Source: Halosegnis rubeus
GTDB taxonomy: Archaea; Halobacteriota; Halobacteria; Halobacteriales; Haloarculaceae
Reading direction: 5' to 3'
Length of the DNA stretch: 64,000 bases
Assembly (NCBI RefSeq): GCF_009184545.1
Contig: NZ_QJOW01000001.1
Coordinates: 248,001-312,000 of the forward strand
Every line of letters begins with the position of its first letter. The first letter of the stretch is position 1. Below, piece by piece: positions 8,519 to 19,258 of this stretch. Made by a program: the position numbers and the translations under genes. The notes beneath the pieces were generated by a model. It had not been told where the DNA came from, did no database searches, and worked only from the letters and a program-made list of their open reading frames with translations.

Positions 8519-8808
8519 ACCGTCTCGTGTGTGGGCTGGCATATAACTGATTGCTGTTTGGCGTGCCATCGGCTGACACGAGCGCGTTAGGGCTAAGTGT
8601 CCGGCTCAGAATATTCGACCATGAGCCGGCGCGCAATCGTGTTCGACCCGCTCGCGCCGCCCGCCAGCCGACTGGCCGGATAGCTGCAGCACTCGTCTCG
8701 TTTTCGGTTACCAGCTATCCGCACGCGAATGACGCCACACCACCGGCCGCAGCCGCGGCCACTCGACCACTCGCATCGCTCGATAACCACACGCCTACGG
8801 GGGGACCG
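8519..8808. other. divergent intergenic region, SDR/MFS
   Basis: 290 bp between two divergent genes. A 20-codon open frame (8621-8683) begins with ATG and could be a leader peptide, but I see no supporting signal. Otherwise this is promoter and 5' leader sequence. The stretch just before 8809 contains GGGGGGA, a possible ribosome-binding run. Confidence 0.4.
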
Positions 8809-10095
8809 ATGAGCGACGGCTCCGTCTGGCGGAATCGGAGCTTCGTCGCCTTCCTCGCCGGCCAGTTCGCGACGAACGCCGGCGACAGCCTCTACACCGT
8901 CGCCCTGCTGTGGCTCACCCTCCAGCTCACGGGGTCGTCTGCCGTCGTCGGGGCGGTCAACGCCATCCTCCTGCTTCCGTGGCTGTTGCAGGCGCTCGCC
9001 GGCCCGTTCGTGGACCGACTCTCCCTCCGTCCGCTGCTCGTCGGCTCACAACTCACGCAGGGGGCGGTCGTGCTCGCGCTCCCGCTCGCATACGCGACCG
9101 GCCGACTGACGGTCGGTGTCATCCTCGGCGTCGCGACGACCCTGATGGTCGCCTCACTCGTGATGGCACCGATGGAGTCGGCGCTGCTTCCCCGTATCGT
9201 CGCCGACAGCCAGCTCTCGCGGGCGAACTCCGCGCTCGCGACCGTGACGCTCGGACTCGACATGGTGTTCGACGCGGTCGGCGGGGCGTTCATCGCCGTC
9301 TTCGGTGCGACGACGCTGTTCCTCGTCGACGCCGGTACGTTCGCCCTCGCTGCCGTCCTGTTCGCGACGGTCACGGTCGCCCCGCTTCCCGAGGAAGCCG
9401 ACGAGGACGACACGGCCGACGCGGACACTCCCCGCCTGCGCGAGTATCTGGCCGACCTTCGGGTCGGCGTTGACACGCTCCGGGGCACGGCGTTCGTCGA
9501 ACTCACCGCCCTGACTGCGTTCGCCAACTTCACGACCGGCGTGACGCTGGCCATCCTCCCGGCCTTCGGCGCGAGTCTCGACGGGGCGATACTGCTCGGC
9601 GTCCCGCTCGACGGAGCGGTGATTTACGGCGCGATGCTGGGCGCGCTCGGCATCGGCCGACTCGTCGGCTCCGTGCTCGGCCCGCGCTTCGAGACGGTTC
9701 CCTACGGACGCTTCTCCATCGCCGGCAACGCGGTCAGCGGCGTTGCGTGGCTCGCGTCCGTTCTCGCACCCGGACCGGCGCTCACGGTCGGGCTGTTCGG
9801 ACTCGCGTGGGTTCCGGTCGGTATCAGCGGCGTGCTCTCCTCGACGCTCCGCCAGCAACTGTTTCCGACCGAGGTACTCGGGCGCGTCTCTGCGGTGAAA
9901 GGAACCGCCTCGGGGGCGACGCTCCCGCTCGGCTCGCTCGTCGGCGGCGTCGTCGGTACCCTTCTCGGTATCGAGGTGACGCTCGCGCTGGCGGCCCTTG
10001 GCTTTGGACTCGCTGCGCCGTATCTCGCTGTGCGAAAACCTCTCCGAGGACTTCCGTCCGTCTCGGAGGCAGAGCCGGCCGACTTCGGCCTATAG
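8809..10095 (+). CDS. MFS exporter, MFS_3/EntS-like
   Basis: A 428-residue protein with about 12 membrane helices, start MSDGSVWRNRSFVAFLAGQF. The N-terminal NAGDSLYTVALLWLTLQLTGSS and GPFVDRLSLRPLLVGSQ are characteristic of the MFS_3 family that includes enterobactin and macrolide exporters. A charged central loop (EEADEDDTADADTPRLREYL) links the two six-helix halves. Substrate unknown. The frame stays open far upstream, but that extension is low-complexity; the ATG at 8809 precedes the first helix. It overlaps the convergent dtdA gene by 6 bp. Confidence 0.85.
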   Translation: MSDGSVWRNRSFVAFLAGQFATNAGDSLYTVALLWLTLQLTGSSAVVGAVNAILLLPWLLQALAGPFVDRLSLRPLLVGSQLTQGAVVLALPLAYATGRLTVGVILGVATTLMVASLVMAPMESALLPRIVADSQLSRANSALATVTLGLDMVFDAVGGAFIAVFGATTLFLVDAGTFALAAVLFATVTVAPLPEEADEDDTADADTPRLREYLADLRVGVDTLRGTAFVELTALTAFANFTTGVTLAILPAFGASLDGAILLGVPLDGAVIYGAMLGALGIGRLVGSVLGPRFETVPYGRFSIAGNAVSGVAWLASVLAPGPALTVGLFGLAWVPVGISGVLSSTLRQQLFPTEVLGRVSAVKGTASGATLPLGSLVGGVVGTLLGIEVTLALAALGFGLAAPYLAVRKPLRGLPSVSEAEPADFGL

Positions 10096-11412
10096 CGGGA
10101 ACCGTTCTTCCCGCGTCTCGTGGACGACCTCGGGGTCGATGGTCCGGCCGTCGACCTCCACCGACTCGCCCGCGGCCAGCGCACCGAACGCCGGTCCCTC
10201 GCCCACTCCGAGTGTCGCGGCCTTCTCCGGCTTGAACTGCTGGTCGCGCGCGACGACGGCCCCTTCGCCCACCTCGACGGTCTCGTAGCTCTCGTGCAAC
10301 ACGTCTGCCAACGCCGCGACGATTCCCCCGAACGAAGATTCGTCGGCGAGCGCTACCCGTCCGACCGGCCGGGTCCCGCCCTCCTCGGTCTCGAACGCCA
10401 CGGCCGCGTTCGCCACGGCCTCGCGCGCGCCGTCGGTGTCGATGTTCGCCGCCTCGCTCGCCAGCGACGCAGGTAGCGACCGGACCACGACATCGCCTTC
10501 GTAGCCGGTCGCCGGCCCCCCGAATCGGAGTCCGTCACCGACCGTCGTGACGGCCGCCTCGACAGCCTCGACCGTCGAGAGGGGGACCCCGTTCGTCGTC
10601 TGCGTGAACGTCTCGCTCACGACGCGGTAGCCCAGCGATTCGATGACCTCACACAACACGGGATGGTCGCCTTCGACGACGGCGTGGCGCGCGCCAGACC
10701 GCTCGAAGGCCGCCCGAATCGTCGCCTCGGCCTCGCGCGGGTGTGCCATCCCGTCGAGCGACCAGTCGGCGAGCATGTGTCCCGGCGACCAGTCTGTCTC
10801 GCGAGCGATGCGCTCGAACCGCGGGACGTAGTGGCCGCCCCCGACGCCGACGAACGGTCGCTGTGTCGCGAGACGCTCGCGGGCGTCGAAGATTGCCCGC
10901 GCGACCGCCCGCGCGCCGGCGGGGTCGTCCCACTGTTGGTCGTCGCTCCCGAGTTCCACGAACAGCGAGGGCACGTCGATGTCGGTCGGTCCGTGGTGGG
11001 TGCACTCGATTGCCGTTCCGTAGCCGTCGGGCGCGTACCCGTCGAAGGCGTCGAGAAGCGCCGCGAGCGAATCCGGGTCAGCCCGGGCGAAGCTGGCGTC
11101 GTCGCCGCCGTGTTCGGCCGGGCCGGAATTCCCGGTCGGGTGCGTCGTCAGCAGTGGGCCGGTGTCGCCGGCGTGTCGGCTGGCGACGAACAGCCGGTCG
11201 GGGTCGTCGAACGCCGACGCGAGTCCCTCCGCGTGGATGTGAAGTTCGTCGAACGTCCGGAGTTCGATGCCGTCGGTCCGGTACACCGTCCCGCCTCCCT
11301 CGGCGTCCGGCCGACTCCCATCCTCGCGTTCCGTCCACGAGCCGAGCGCGAGCAGCTGCTCGCCAATGTGTTGTGAGGCCCTGTCCGCACGCGAGACGAC
11401 GACAGCAAGCAT
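10090..11412 (-). CDS. dtdA: D-aminoacyl-tRNA deacylase
   Basis: A 440-residue protein, start MLAVVVSRADRASQHIGEQL. The N-terminal domain contains CTHHGPTDIDVPSLFVELGS and FVGVGGGHYVPRF, with conserved His residues expected of the archaeal/plant DtdA (GEK1-type, DTD2) deacylase that strips D-amino acids from tRNA. Residues from about 300 onward form an extra C-terminal region (GVPLSTVEAVEAAVTT onward) ending in TIDPEVVHETREERFPL. That extra region is often seen in haloarchaeal members. It is convergent with the MFS gene. Confidence 0.88.
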   Translation of the reverse strand: MLAVVVSRADRASQHIGEQLLALGSWTEREDGSRPDAEGGGTVYRTDGIELRTFDELHIHAEGLASAFDDPDRLFVASRHAGDTGPLLTTHPTGNSGPAEHGGDDASFARADPDSLAALLDAFDGYAPDGYGTAIECTHHGPTDIDVPSLFVELGSDDQQWDDPAGARAVARAIFDARERLATQRPFVGVGGGHYVPRFERIARETDWSPGHMLADWSLDGMAHPREAEATIRAAFERSGARHAVVEGDHPVLCEVIESLGYRVVSETFTQTTNGVPLSTVEAVEAAVTTVGDGLRFGGPATGYEGDVVVRSLPASLASEAANIDTDGAREAVANAAVAFETEEGGTRPVGRVALADESSFGGIVAALADVLHESYETVEVGEGAVVARDQQFKPEKAATLGVGEGPAFGALAAGESVEVDGRTIDPEVVHETREERFPL

Positions 11413-11517
11413 ACTAACTCTCCGTCGCCGCCGAGTAACTGTGTTCCGCTCTCGGACGCTGATAACGTCCGGGGCAGCTCACCTATCCGAGTTCCTGTTC
11501 CGTCTGCGTTCGGTCGA

Positions 11518-11886
11518 TCATGCCCGTTCGACATGCCCGGCGCGATTTCGCCGGCGACCTATCCCGAGTCCGGCGACGGCTAGCCGACCGATGAGGACCC
11601 ACGCTATCGTCGCCACCAGCCACGGCGTCGTCCCGACGACCCACCAGCCGAACGCGACCACGAAGAGCGCTGCTCCGGCGTCCAGCGAGCGGGTCGAGGC
11701 CGCTTTCGTCCGCGACCGGCCCGTGGCGACACCGAGCATCAACCCGATGCCGATGGCCGTCGGCAGCACGAACGAACTCGTCGTCCCCGCACTGATTGCG
11801 ACTGCGACTAGCCCGGCTAGTGCCGCGACGGTCACCAGTAGCTCGAAGTGTATCGTCGCCCGCCCTGCGAACGTCTCTCGATTCAT
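11518..11886 (-). CDS. small multi-helix membrane protein
   Basis: A 122-residue protein with four hydrophobic segments (ELLVTVAALAGLVAVAISAG, FVLPTAIGIGLMLGVATG, AGAALFVVAFGWWVV, LVATIAWVLIGRLAVAGLGI) and a basic tail RRRNRAGHVERA. I do not recognise the family. It is probably monocistronic: it sits between dtdA and the ABC operon on the same strand, with about 100-bp gaps on both sides. Confidence 0.6.
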   Translation of the reverse strand: MNRETFAGRATIHFELLVTVAALAGLVAVAISAGTTSSFVLPTAIGIGLMLGVATGRSRTKAASTRSLDAGAALFVVAFGWWVVGTTPWLVATIAWVLIGRLAVAGLGIGRRRNRAGHVERA

Positions 11887-11986
11887 GCTCCACGTACGCT
11901 CGCTGAATGGTTAAACCCCTCAGTCAACATACAATATAGCTGGAGCCGGACCGTCGATTCACTCCCGTCATACGGAGCGTCGACCG

Positions 11987-13151
11987 CTATCCGCGCAGGG
12001 ATTCGACCGGCGGCTCCCACGCCGCTCGGTAGGCCGGATAGAGTCCGCCCCCGAGCGCGATCAACATTCCAAACCCGAACGCGCCGAGGACGACGAGCCC
12101 GTTCGTCGGGACGAGCACGGCAGACAGCGGGAGTCGGGTGCCGAGTGCGACCCCCACGACGACGGCCGTCCCGAGAATGGCTCCGAGCGCCCCGCCAACG
12201 ACCCCGAGCAGCGTCGATTCCACGAGCAGCGTCCGGAGCACCTCGTCGCGGTGGACGCCGACGGCCCGGAGCACGCCGATTTCACCCCGACGCTCCGAGA
12301 CCGTCATCAACATCACGTTGAAGATGGAGACGCCGGCGACGACGAGCGAGATGCCGGCCACGGCGAGTAAGAACCCGTTCAACAGCGCGAAGAACTCGGT
12401 AATCCGGGAGAGCACGCTCGTCAACGAGAGCACCGAGACGCGCTCCTGGCGGGTGTTCAGCCGCTCGCGGACTCCGTCAGCAATCGCCCGTGCGTCGTCC
12501 GCGGAGTCGGCCTGTACCACGACCTGTGCGTAGTCGTCGGCGACGAACTCGTCGGGTGGAAGCACGACCGCAGACCCCGGCCTGATCGGGGAGAAGGTGC
12601 CCTCGGAGTCGATAATCGCGAGCACGCGATAGCGGTTCCCCTCGATTTCGACGGCAGACCCGACGCGTGCGCCGAGTCCCGCGGCGAGTTCATCACCGAC
12701 GGCGACGCCCTGTCTGAGCGTGTCGGGCACGTTGTCGACGCCGAACAGCGCCGCCGGCTGTGTCGTCCCGTACAGCTGGGCAAAGGACTGACCGTTCGGG
12801 CCCGAGACGCTTGCACCCCCCGAGTTTAGCGGGATGACGGTTCCGCCGCCGGCGGCGGCCTGCCGGATGGCCTGCACCTCGCGAGGCCCGAGGTTCTCCT
12901 CGCCGTCGTCGGGACTGATGATGACCTGATTGCCGAGCCCACCGAGTTCGGCCAGTGCGGCGGTCTGGAGCGCCGTCCCGAGCATCCCGAGCGTGATGAC
13001 GGCGAAGACTCCGATGACGATACCGAGCATCGCGAGCCCGGCCCGGAGCCGCTGGCGCGAGAGGTTCCGGACGGCGAGCGAGCCTGCGGGAAACCGTCGG
13101 GCCAGCCGCGTCGCCAGCGACGACTCCACAGACTGGTCCGACGCGCGTTCG

Positions 13152-13159
<8 letters not shown>
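11987..13159 (-). CDS. ABC transporter permease, MacB/FtsX type
   Basis: A 390-residue protein. It has an N-terminal helix (residues about 40-60, [19 protein letters not shown]), a large extracellular MacB-PCD-like domain (about 65-260), and then three C-terminal helices. The FtsX domain includes [23 protein letters not shown], the conserved coupling motif of this class. Such permeases do not transport across the membrane in the usual way but transmit ATPase motion to extracytoplasmic substrates. Its start overlaps the end of the ATPase gene by 8 bp, so the three genes form one operon read right to left. Confidence 0.9.
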
Positions 13160-13831
<672 letters not shown>

Positions 13832-13835
<4 letters not shown>

Positions 13836-15397
13836 TGGTAGCGGCGCGCGCCGAAGACGACCAGCGGGAGGGTGACCAACAGGCCGACGCCGAGCCCGAC
13901 GACGGTCCCCTCGACACCGCTCAGGAACCGTCCGCCGTCGCCGTCGTCGTCGGTCGCGACGGGCACGTCGACGGTCGTCGTCTGGCGTTCACCGGCGGTC
14001 GTGTAGGCCACGGTTATCGGCACGCTCGTCACATTCTCCGGGTCGATTTGGGCGGTCAGATCGAACGGGGCGAACTCGCTCGGGCCGACGGTGCCGAGGA
14101 ACTGATCTCTGTTCGGATACGTCGGTCCTGCGTGCTCGCCCTCGCCGACACCGACGACGACGCCGCGCACCTCACCGTCGCCGACGTTCCCGAGGTTTCC
14201 CGACAGCTCGAGCCGCTCGTCGTCGGCGCTGAGACTCAGTCCGGTCACCGACACCGCGCCGCTCGCGCGGTCGAGGTCGTACGGGCGCACGACGGTGCTC
14301 GCGTCGCCGCCGACGGTGTACTCGACCGCGAGTCGGAGTGTCGCGGCTTCAGCCCCCGAGAGGTCGACGGTCACGCTCTCGGTCGCGCCGGGCGCGATGG
14401 TGCCGGCGACGGCAGTCCTCCCCACGCTCAGCGCCGTCGTCCCGTTCGAGAGCCGCGGGACGAGCACCGGCTCTTCGATGGCCGCGTTCCCGAAGTTCGT
14501 CACCGTCACTCTGACGGCTCCCATCTGCCCACTAGCGGCGTCTTCGTCGTCGGACTGGAGGGTGTTTCCGCCGCCGAGTGCACCGGCAATCCCGCCCACT
14601 CCGCCGGCGTCTGCGGCTGCCGACTGCTGGTCTGCCGTCACTCGTTCGACGCGCAGCCCCACGTCGTCTCGCAGCGGCGCGACCGATACGGCTCGGGTCT
14701 GCGTGGTCGTCGCCCGCGTGCCTGCGGCAGTCGTGTACGAAGCTTCGACCGTGAGGTCTCGCTCACCGGCGGTCGCCGGCGCGAGACTGAAGTTCAGCGG
14801 CTGGCTCACGCCCGCCGGAAGCGTCGCTACCGTCTGTCGGGTCCGGTCGCCCGCAACGTCGGTGAACGCGACGGTGATATCACGCAACGGTGCGCCCGTT
14901 GGGTTCGAGACAGTCACCGTGGCGTCCGAGTCGGCTCCCGCGGTGAGTCCCGCCGCGTTGGTCGTTAGCTGTGGTGTGCCGGCCTCGACGGCGACAGACA
15001 GGGGTCGGCGAACGGTCGCCTGGTCGTCGTCTGCATCAGCGACCGTCGCGACGACCGTGAGGTCGCGTGCCCCCGGGTCGGAGAAGCTGACCGTAACGGG
15101 CACCGTGAGCGTCTCTCCCGGCGAGAGCGACCCAAGCCCGGTCGCGCTCGCGAGCGTCGCTCCCGTCTCGTTGACGACGGCGACGCGTTCGAGCGTCCCG
15201 GCCGAGTCGCTTCCGGCGGAGAGCCTGACGGTCGCCGAGACGGTGGTCGGTGCGCCGGCCGTCGGGTTCGTCGGCGAGACGCTCGCGTCGGTAATCGTCA
15301 CGCGCGCGTCTGGAATCGCGCCGACGGCAAAGCCGGGAACAGTTGCGGTCACGAGAAGAACGGCGATGATGAGGGCTGCGCCGCGAATACGGGCCAT
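13832..15397 (-). CDS. secreted CARDB-like protein with C-terminal anchor, ABC partner
   Basis: A 521-residue exported protein, start MARIRGAALIIAVLLVTATV. A signal peptide ends near PGFAVGAIPDA. Several beta-rich repeats follow, resembling CARDB/immunoglobulin-like modules (SPTNPTAGAPTTVSATVRLS, TVTVTNFGNAAIEEPVL, GNLGNVGDGEVRGVVVGVGE). A glycine-rich linker (DDDGDGGRFLSG) and one C-terminal membrane helix end in VFGARRYQ. It leads an operon with a MacB-type ATPase and permease, taking the place normally held by a MacA-like adaptor. It probably stands outside the cell and works with them. Substrate unknown. Confidence 0.75.
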
Positions 15398-15619
15398 TGA
15401 GTGGTCCCAATTGAGGGCTGGACGAGTATTAGTCCTTCCCGTACACTCCGATTCGGATGTTCTAGAGTTATATTCGACAGCAGAGCGGCTTCGATAGACG
15501 TTGTCGGGCTTACAGAGAGTCGCGGCTACTCGCGGACTACTCAATTTGCTATTGCGGTATGTAGTTTATACCTCTCCGCGCCGGGCGTATTTTGGTCGCG
15601 GAGACCGTCCGATCGGACA

Positions 15620-16066
15620 ATGCAGGAGTACGAGCGCGAGATACTGCTCGAACGAATCGGGCGCGAGAGCGCCACCGTCGGCGCGTCCATCCCCGACCGG
15701 ATCGACGTGCAGGGCGAGGAGGTCGATCTTCAGGAGTTCGTCTTCGAAATCAAGCGCAGGGACACGATTCCGGACGGCGAGCGCGAGCGCGTCGAGCGCG
15801 CAAAAAAGAACCTCCGGCGGGAGCGACTCCAGCGCAAACAGCGCATCGAGGGCGAGACGGACGAGGAACTCGCGTTCATCGAGGGCGAGCAGTTGGCTGA
15901 GGACATCATCGGTATTGACCGCGCGCTCGCGGCGCTCGAATCGCTCCGGCCGACAGATATCGAGGGCGAGCGCGAACGGCAGGAGACGGCAGACACCAAA
16001 CGCTGGCTGAATTTCCTGAAGCAGGCGCTGGGCCACGAAGACAGCTCCCAGTTGGGTGGACGGTGA
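15620..16066 (+). CDS. DUF5788 family protein
   Basis: A 148-residue, highly charged helical protein, start MQEYEREILLERIGRESATV. The pattern of VGASIPDRIDVQGEEVDLQE, then FVFEIKRRDTIPDGERERVE, then a long R/E-rich helix matches DUF5788, a Halobacteria family of unknown function. The frame is open well upstream, but the ATG at 15620 starts the conserved block. Its stop overlaps the GTG start of polX by 4 bp, so it is co-translated with a DNA repair polymerase and may work in the same process. Confidence 0.72.
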   Translation: MQEYEREILLERIGRESATVGASIPDRIDVQGEEVDLQEFVFEIKRRDTIPDGERERVERAKKNLRRERLQRKQRIEGETDEELAFIEGEQLAEDIIGIDRALAALESLRPTDIEGERERQETADTKRWLNFLKQALGHEDSSQLGGR

Positions 16067-17799
16067 GCCGAAACGCCGCCGTCGCCGACCGGCTCGACGA
16101 GATGGCAGACCGGCTCGAGGCGACGGGCGTCGAGTACAAGCCTCGAGCCTACCGACAGGCGGCCGACAACATCCGCGGCCACACCGTCGCCATCGAGACT
16201 CTCGCACAAGAGGGTGTCGAGAGCGTCAAACAGATCGACCGGATCGGCGACGCCATCGCCCAGAAGGTCATCGAGTATATCGACACCGGAGACATCGAGG
16301 AGCTAACGGAACTGCGCGAGGAGCTACCGATTGATATCGAGGCCATCACCCGCGTCGAGGGCGTCGGACCGAAGACAGCCGCCGACCTCTACGAGGCACT
16401 CGGCGTCGAGGACTTAGACGACCTCGAAGCCGCCGCAGAGGCCGGCGAGATTCAGGCGGTGTCCGGCTTCGGCGCGACGACCGAGCAGAACATCCTTGAC
16501 GGCATCCCCTTCGCCCGCGAAAGCCACCAGCGTGAACTGCTGGGCGATGCCCGACCGCTCGCCGACCGGCTGCTCGCGTCCCTTCGCGAACTCGACGCGG
16601 TCGAGGCGGCCGACACCGCTGGGTCGCTTCGCCGCTGGCGGCCGACCGTCGGTGATGTAGACGTGCTGGCGGCCAGCGACGACGGGACGCAGGTAATCGA
16701 GGCGTTCACCGACTTCGACGGGGAGGTCATCGAAGCCGGCACCTCGAAAGCGAGTCTCCGCGTCGACGGCCTGCGCGTCGACCTCCGGGTCGTCGTCACC
16801 GAAGAGTGGGGCAGCGCGCTCCAGTATTTCACCGGCAGCCGCGACCACAATATCGTCGTTCGAAACCGTGCGCTCGATAGGGGCCTGAAAGTGAACGAGT
16901 ACGGCGTCTTCGACGTATCGGAGGTCGACGATCCCGACGCCGGCCAGCGGGTCGGCGAACGCGTCGCCGGCGACACCGAGGTCTCGATGTACGAGGCGCT
17001 CGAGTTACCCCACATCCCACCCGAACTCCGCGAGGACAGAGGCGAAATCGACGCCGCAGCCAACGGCGAACTCCCGACGCTCGTCGAGGAGGGTGACCTC
17101 CGGGGCGACCTCCACCTCCACACCGACGCCTCCGACGGGCAGGCCTCCGTCGCCGGGATGATTCAGGGAGCAGCCGACCGCGGCTACGACTATCTCGCGA
17201 TTACCGACCACGCGACCGGGCCGGGGATGGTCGGCGGCGTCGGCGTCGACGACGACGCCCTGCTCGACCTCGCGGAGACAGTCCGGGAAGCCGCGAGCGA
17301 CGCCGACCTCCGCGTGTTCACGGGCGTCGAGGCGAACATCGGCGAGGACGGCTCCGTCAGCGTGGCCGACGACGTGCTCGCCGAACTTGACTGCGTGGTC
17401 GCCTCGCCCCACGCCGCGCTCGACGGTGATGGGACCGACCGCCTTGTCGCCGCCGTCGAACACCCGGAAGTGAACATCCTCGGCCATCCGACCGGTCGGC
17501 TGTTGAACCGTCGTGAAGGACTCGATTTCGACATGGAACGGATCGCCGAGGCGGCAGTTGTGAGCGATACCGCCCTCGAAATCAACGCGAATCCGAGCCG
17601 ACTTGACCTCCGGGGCGGCTACGTGAAACAGGCAATCGAGGCCGGCGCGACCATCGTCGTCAACACCGATGCCCACCAGCCGTCGAGTCTGGAGCTCGCC
17701 CGCTTCGGCGTTCACACCGCCCGCCGCGGCTGGGCCGAGACCGACGACGTGCTCAACACGCGCGATGCTGACGGCGTCGCCGACTTCCTCGGACTGTGA
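16063..17799 (+). CDS. polX: DNA polymerase/3'-5' exonuclease PolX
   Basis: A 578-residue fusion. Residues 1-90 are a helical 8-kDa-like domain. A helix-hairpin-helix follows (VEGVGPKTAADLYEALGV). The family X nucleotidyltransferase core has GDVDVLA as the metal-binding motif and VDLRVV as the third Asp, with YFTGSRDHNI downstream. From about residue 345 there is a PHP exonuclease domain, DLHLHTDASDGQ. Family members fill gaps and process AP sites in base excision repair. The start is GTG within GTGA, overlapping the preceding stop; the 3' end overlaps the next gene in the same way. Confidence 0.95.
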   Translation: MSRNAAVADRLDEMADRLEATGVEYKPRAYRQAADNIRGHTVAIETLAQEGVESVKQIDRIGDAIAQKVIEYIDTGDIEELTELREELPIDIEAITRVEGVGPKTAADLYEALGVEDLDDLEAAAEAGEIQAVSGFGATTEQNILDGIPFARESHQRELLGDARPLADRLLASLRELDAVEAADTAGSLRRWRPTVGDVDVLAASDDGTQVIEAFTDFDGEVIEAGTSKASLRVDGLRVDLRVVVTEEWGSALQYFTGSRDHNIVVRNRALDRGLKVNEYGVFDVSEVDDPDAGQRVGERVAGDTEVSMYEALELPHIPPELREDRGEIDAAANGELPTLVEEGDLRGDLHLHTDASDGQASVAGMIQGAADRGYDYLAITDHATGPGMVGGVGVDDDALLDLAETVREAASDADLRVFTGVEANIGEDGSVSVADDVLAELDCVVASPHAALDGDGTDRLVAAVEHPEVNILGHPTGRLLNRREGLDFDMERIAEAAVVSDTALEINANPSRLDLRGGYVKQAIEAGATIVVNTDAHQPSSLELARFGVHTARRGWAETDDVLNTRDADGVADFLGL

Positions 17800-18254
17800 G
17801 CGACCACGGCCCGTTCCTGCTCGACGTGATGTGTGGGAAGCTGGCGACGATGCTCCGATTTTGTGGCTACGATGCAGCCTACGCCCTCGACCGTGGGACA
17901 CGGGACGACGACCGACTGCTCGACATCGCACGGAGGGAGGACCGAACGCTCCTCACGCGCGACGTCGAACTCGCACAGCGAGCCGGCGACCGGGGTCGGT
18001 GTCTCACCGAGCGCGACACCGACGACCAGTTGCGTGAACTCGCCGCGTACGGACTCGACATCTCACTCGACTCCGAGCCGCACTACTGTGGCGACTGTAA
18101 CGGGCCGGTCGAGACCGTTCCCGACGACGACCCGACGCCGGAGTACGCGCCGTCGACCGAGGAGTTCGACATCTGGCGGTGTCGCGACTGCGGGCAGTAC
18201 TTCTGGAAGGGATCACACTGGGAGTCGATGAAACAGCGACTCGCGGCGATCTAG
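17796..18254 (+). CDS. Mut7-C (DUF82) PIN-like RNase with zinc ribbon
   Basis: A 152-residue protein, start MSDHGPFLLDVMCGKLATML. The opening FLLD-M-GKLA-LR-GYD is the hallmark of Mut7-C RNase domains. TLLTRD supplies another conserved Asp. The C-terminus is a zinc ribbon: YCGDC and WRCRDCGQYFWKGSHW. Catalytic acidic residues seem present (D10, D37-39, D56). The GTG start overlaps the polX stop as GTGA. It ends overlapping the convergent membrane gene by 4 bp. The substrate RNA is unknown. Confidence 0.88.
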   Translation: MSDHGPFLLDVMCGKLATMLRFCGYDAAYALDRGTRDDDRLLDIARREDRTLLTRDVELAQRAGDRGRCLTERDTDDQLRELAAYGLDISLDSEPHYCGDCNGPVETVPDDDPTPEYAPSTEEFDIWRCRDCGQYFWKGSHWESMKQRLAAI

Positions 18255-19153
18255 TCGGCCGTCCACTCCGTGCAGGCGTCCATGTCGTCCATGACCTCCT
18301 CGTGGAGACCACAGTACGGCTGGAGACCGTCGTCGGTGCGGACGTATTTGAACTCGCTGCAGTTGCCACAGTACCGGTCGCCGACGGTCGACTCGCGGTC
18401 CGGCGTGGTGGAGAACTGGTCGACACCCGAATCCTGCGAGGGGCCGTCTACCTCCTGAATCGACTCGGTCGTCGCGCCGCCGTCGGAGCCGAGCACCTGT
18501 GCGCCGTTGGTGTCGGGGGTCGACCGTCGGCGCGACTGCGTCCTCGTCTCGGGAGCGTTGGTCTGTGTCTCGGCGTCGCCGTCGGGGGTTTCACCGAGCA
18601 GGCCGATACCGCCCAGCCCTTGTCGAAGGCGGTCGTTCGACACTTCCACGACGCGCGTCTTCCCCTCGCGGGTCACCTCCAGCTTGACGGTTCCACCGGG
18701 GTCGTTGCGCGCCTTGAAGTTCGCGACCGCGACGAAGAGGCTCCAGAACGTCGTGATGACGCCGACGAAGTAGACGGCCGTCACCGGCAGGGTGTAGTCG
18801 GGGGTCATCCCGAACCAGTTGCTCGGGTAGACGCTGACGAACGCGGCGACGCCGCCGACGGCCACCGCTGCACCGGCCCAACTGGCGATGCGAAGCCCGC
18901 GTGAGGCCTTCGGGAGCACGGTCATCGCACCGAGGAAAATCGCCGGAAGGCCGAGCCCGGCGAATACGCCCGAGAGCGTCCGCGTCGTCGTCACGTCGAA
19001 GCCTGCGACGCCGCCGCCACCGGAGGAGGTCCCGAACACGATGCCGACCACCGTGGCCACCGCGCCGGCGGCGAACAGTCCGAGTCCGGCGTAGAGCCGC
19101 TGTCGGCCCGGTCCGCTCGCCCCACCGTCGTACACGTCAGCGAGGCTTGTCAT
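18251..19153 (-). CDS. membrane protein with C-terminal Cys cluster (DUF7139-like)
   Basis: A 300-residue protein. The N-terminal half has about four to five membrane helices (LYAGLGLFAAGAVATVVGIV, VFAGLGLPAIFLGAMTVLP, WAGAAVAVGGVAAFVSVYP, YFVGVITTFWSLFVAVANF). A polar, low-complexity linker follows (about residues 195-260). The C-terminal zinc-binding motif is YCGNCSEFKYV ... PYCGLHEEVMDDMDACTEW, with four Cys. It resembles haloarchaeal DUF7139 proteins; function unknown. Confidence 0.68.
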   Translation of the reverse strand: MTSLADVYDGGASGPGRQRLYAGLGLFAAGAVATVVGIVFGTSSGGGGVAGFDVTTTRTLSGVFAGLGLPAIFLGAMTVLPKASRGLRIASWAGAAVAVGGVAAFVSVYPSNWFGMTPDYTLPVTAVYFVGVITTFWSLFVAVANFKARNDPGGTVKLEVTREGKTRVVEVSNDRLRQGLGGIGLLGETPDGDAETQTNAPETRTQSRRRSTPDTNGAQVLGSDGGATTESIQEVDGPSQDSGVDQFSTTPDRESTVGDRYCGNCSEFKYVRTDDGLQPYCGLHEEVMDDMDACTEWTAD

Positions 19154-19229
19154 ACCGTCAGTTTTGCAGCGACTACTAAAAAACTGTGTCAGACGCGTGG
19201 CATGCGACCGACTGCGTATGAAAAAGCCC

Positions 19230-19236
19230 TTTATAA
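19230..19236 (+). promoter_or_regulatory. TATA box of the nucleotidyltransferase gene
   Basis: TTTATAA lies 23-29 bp upstream of the ATG at 19259 with no ribosome-binding run between them. This favours the 19259 start over an in-frame ATG at 19202. Confidence 0.65.
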
Positions 19237-19258
19237 TCGGCCTCGGAGCCTACTGGAT

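Noticed and set aside
8621-8683. 20-codon leader peptide before the MFS gene
   Set aside because: No TATA box at the right distance and no attenuator-like structure; kept only as a remark in the intergenic entry.
8551-8808. Upstream extension of the MFS_3 protein
   Set aside because: The added residues are proline/alanine/arginine-rich with no conserved pattern, and the ATG at 8809 directly precedes the first helix.
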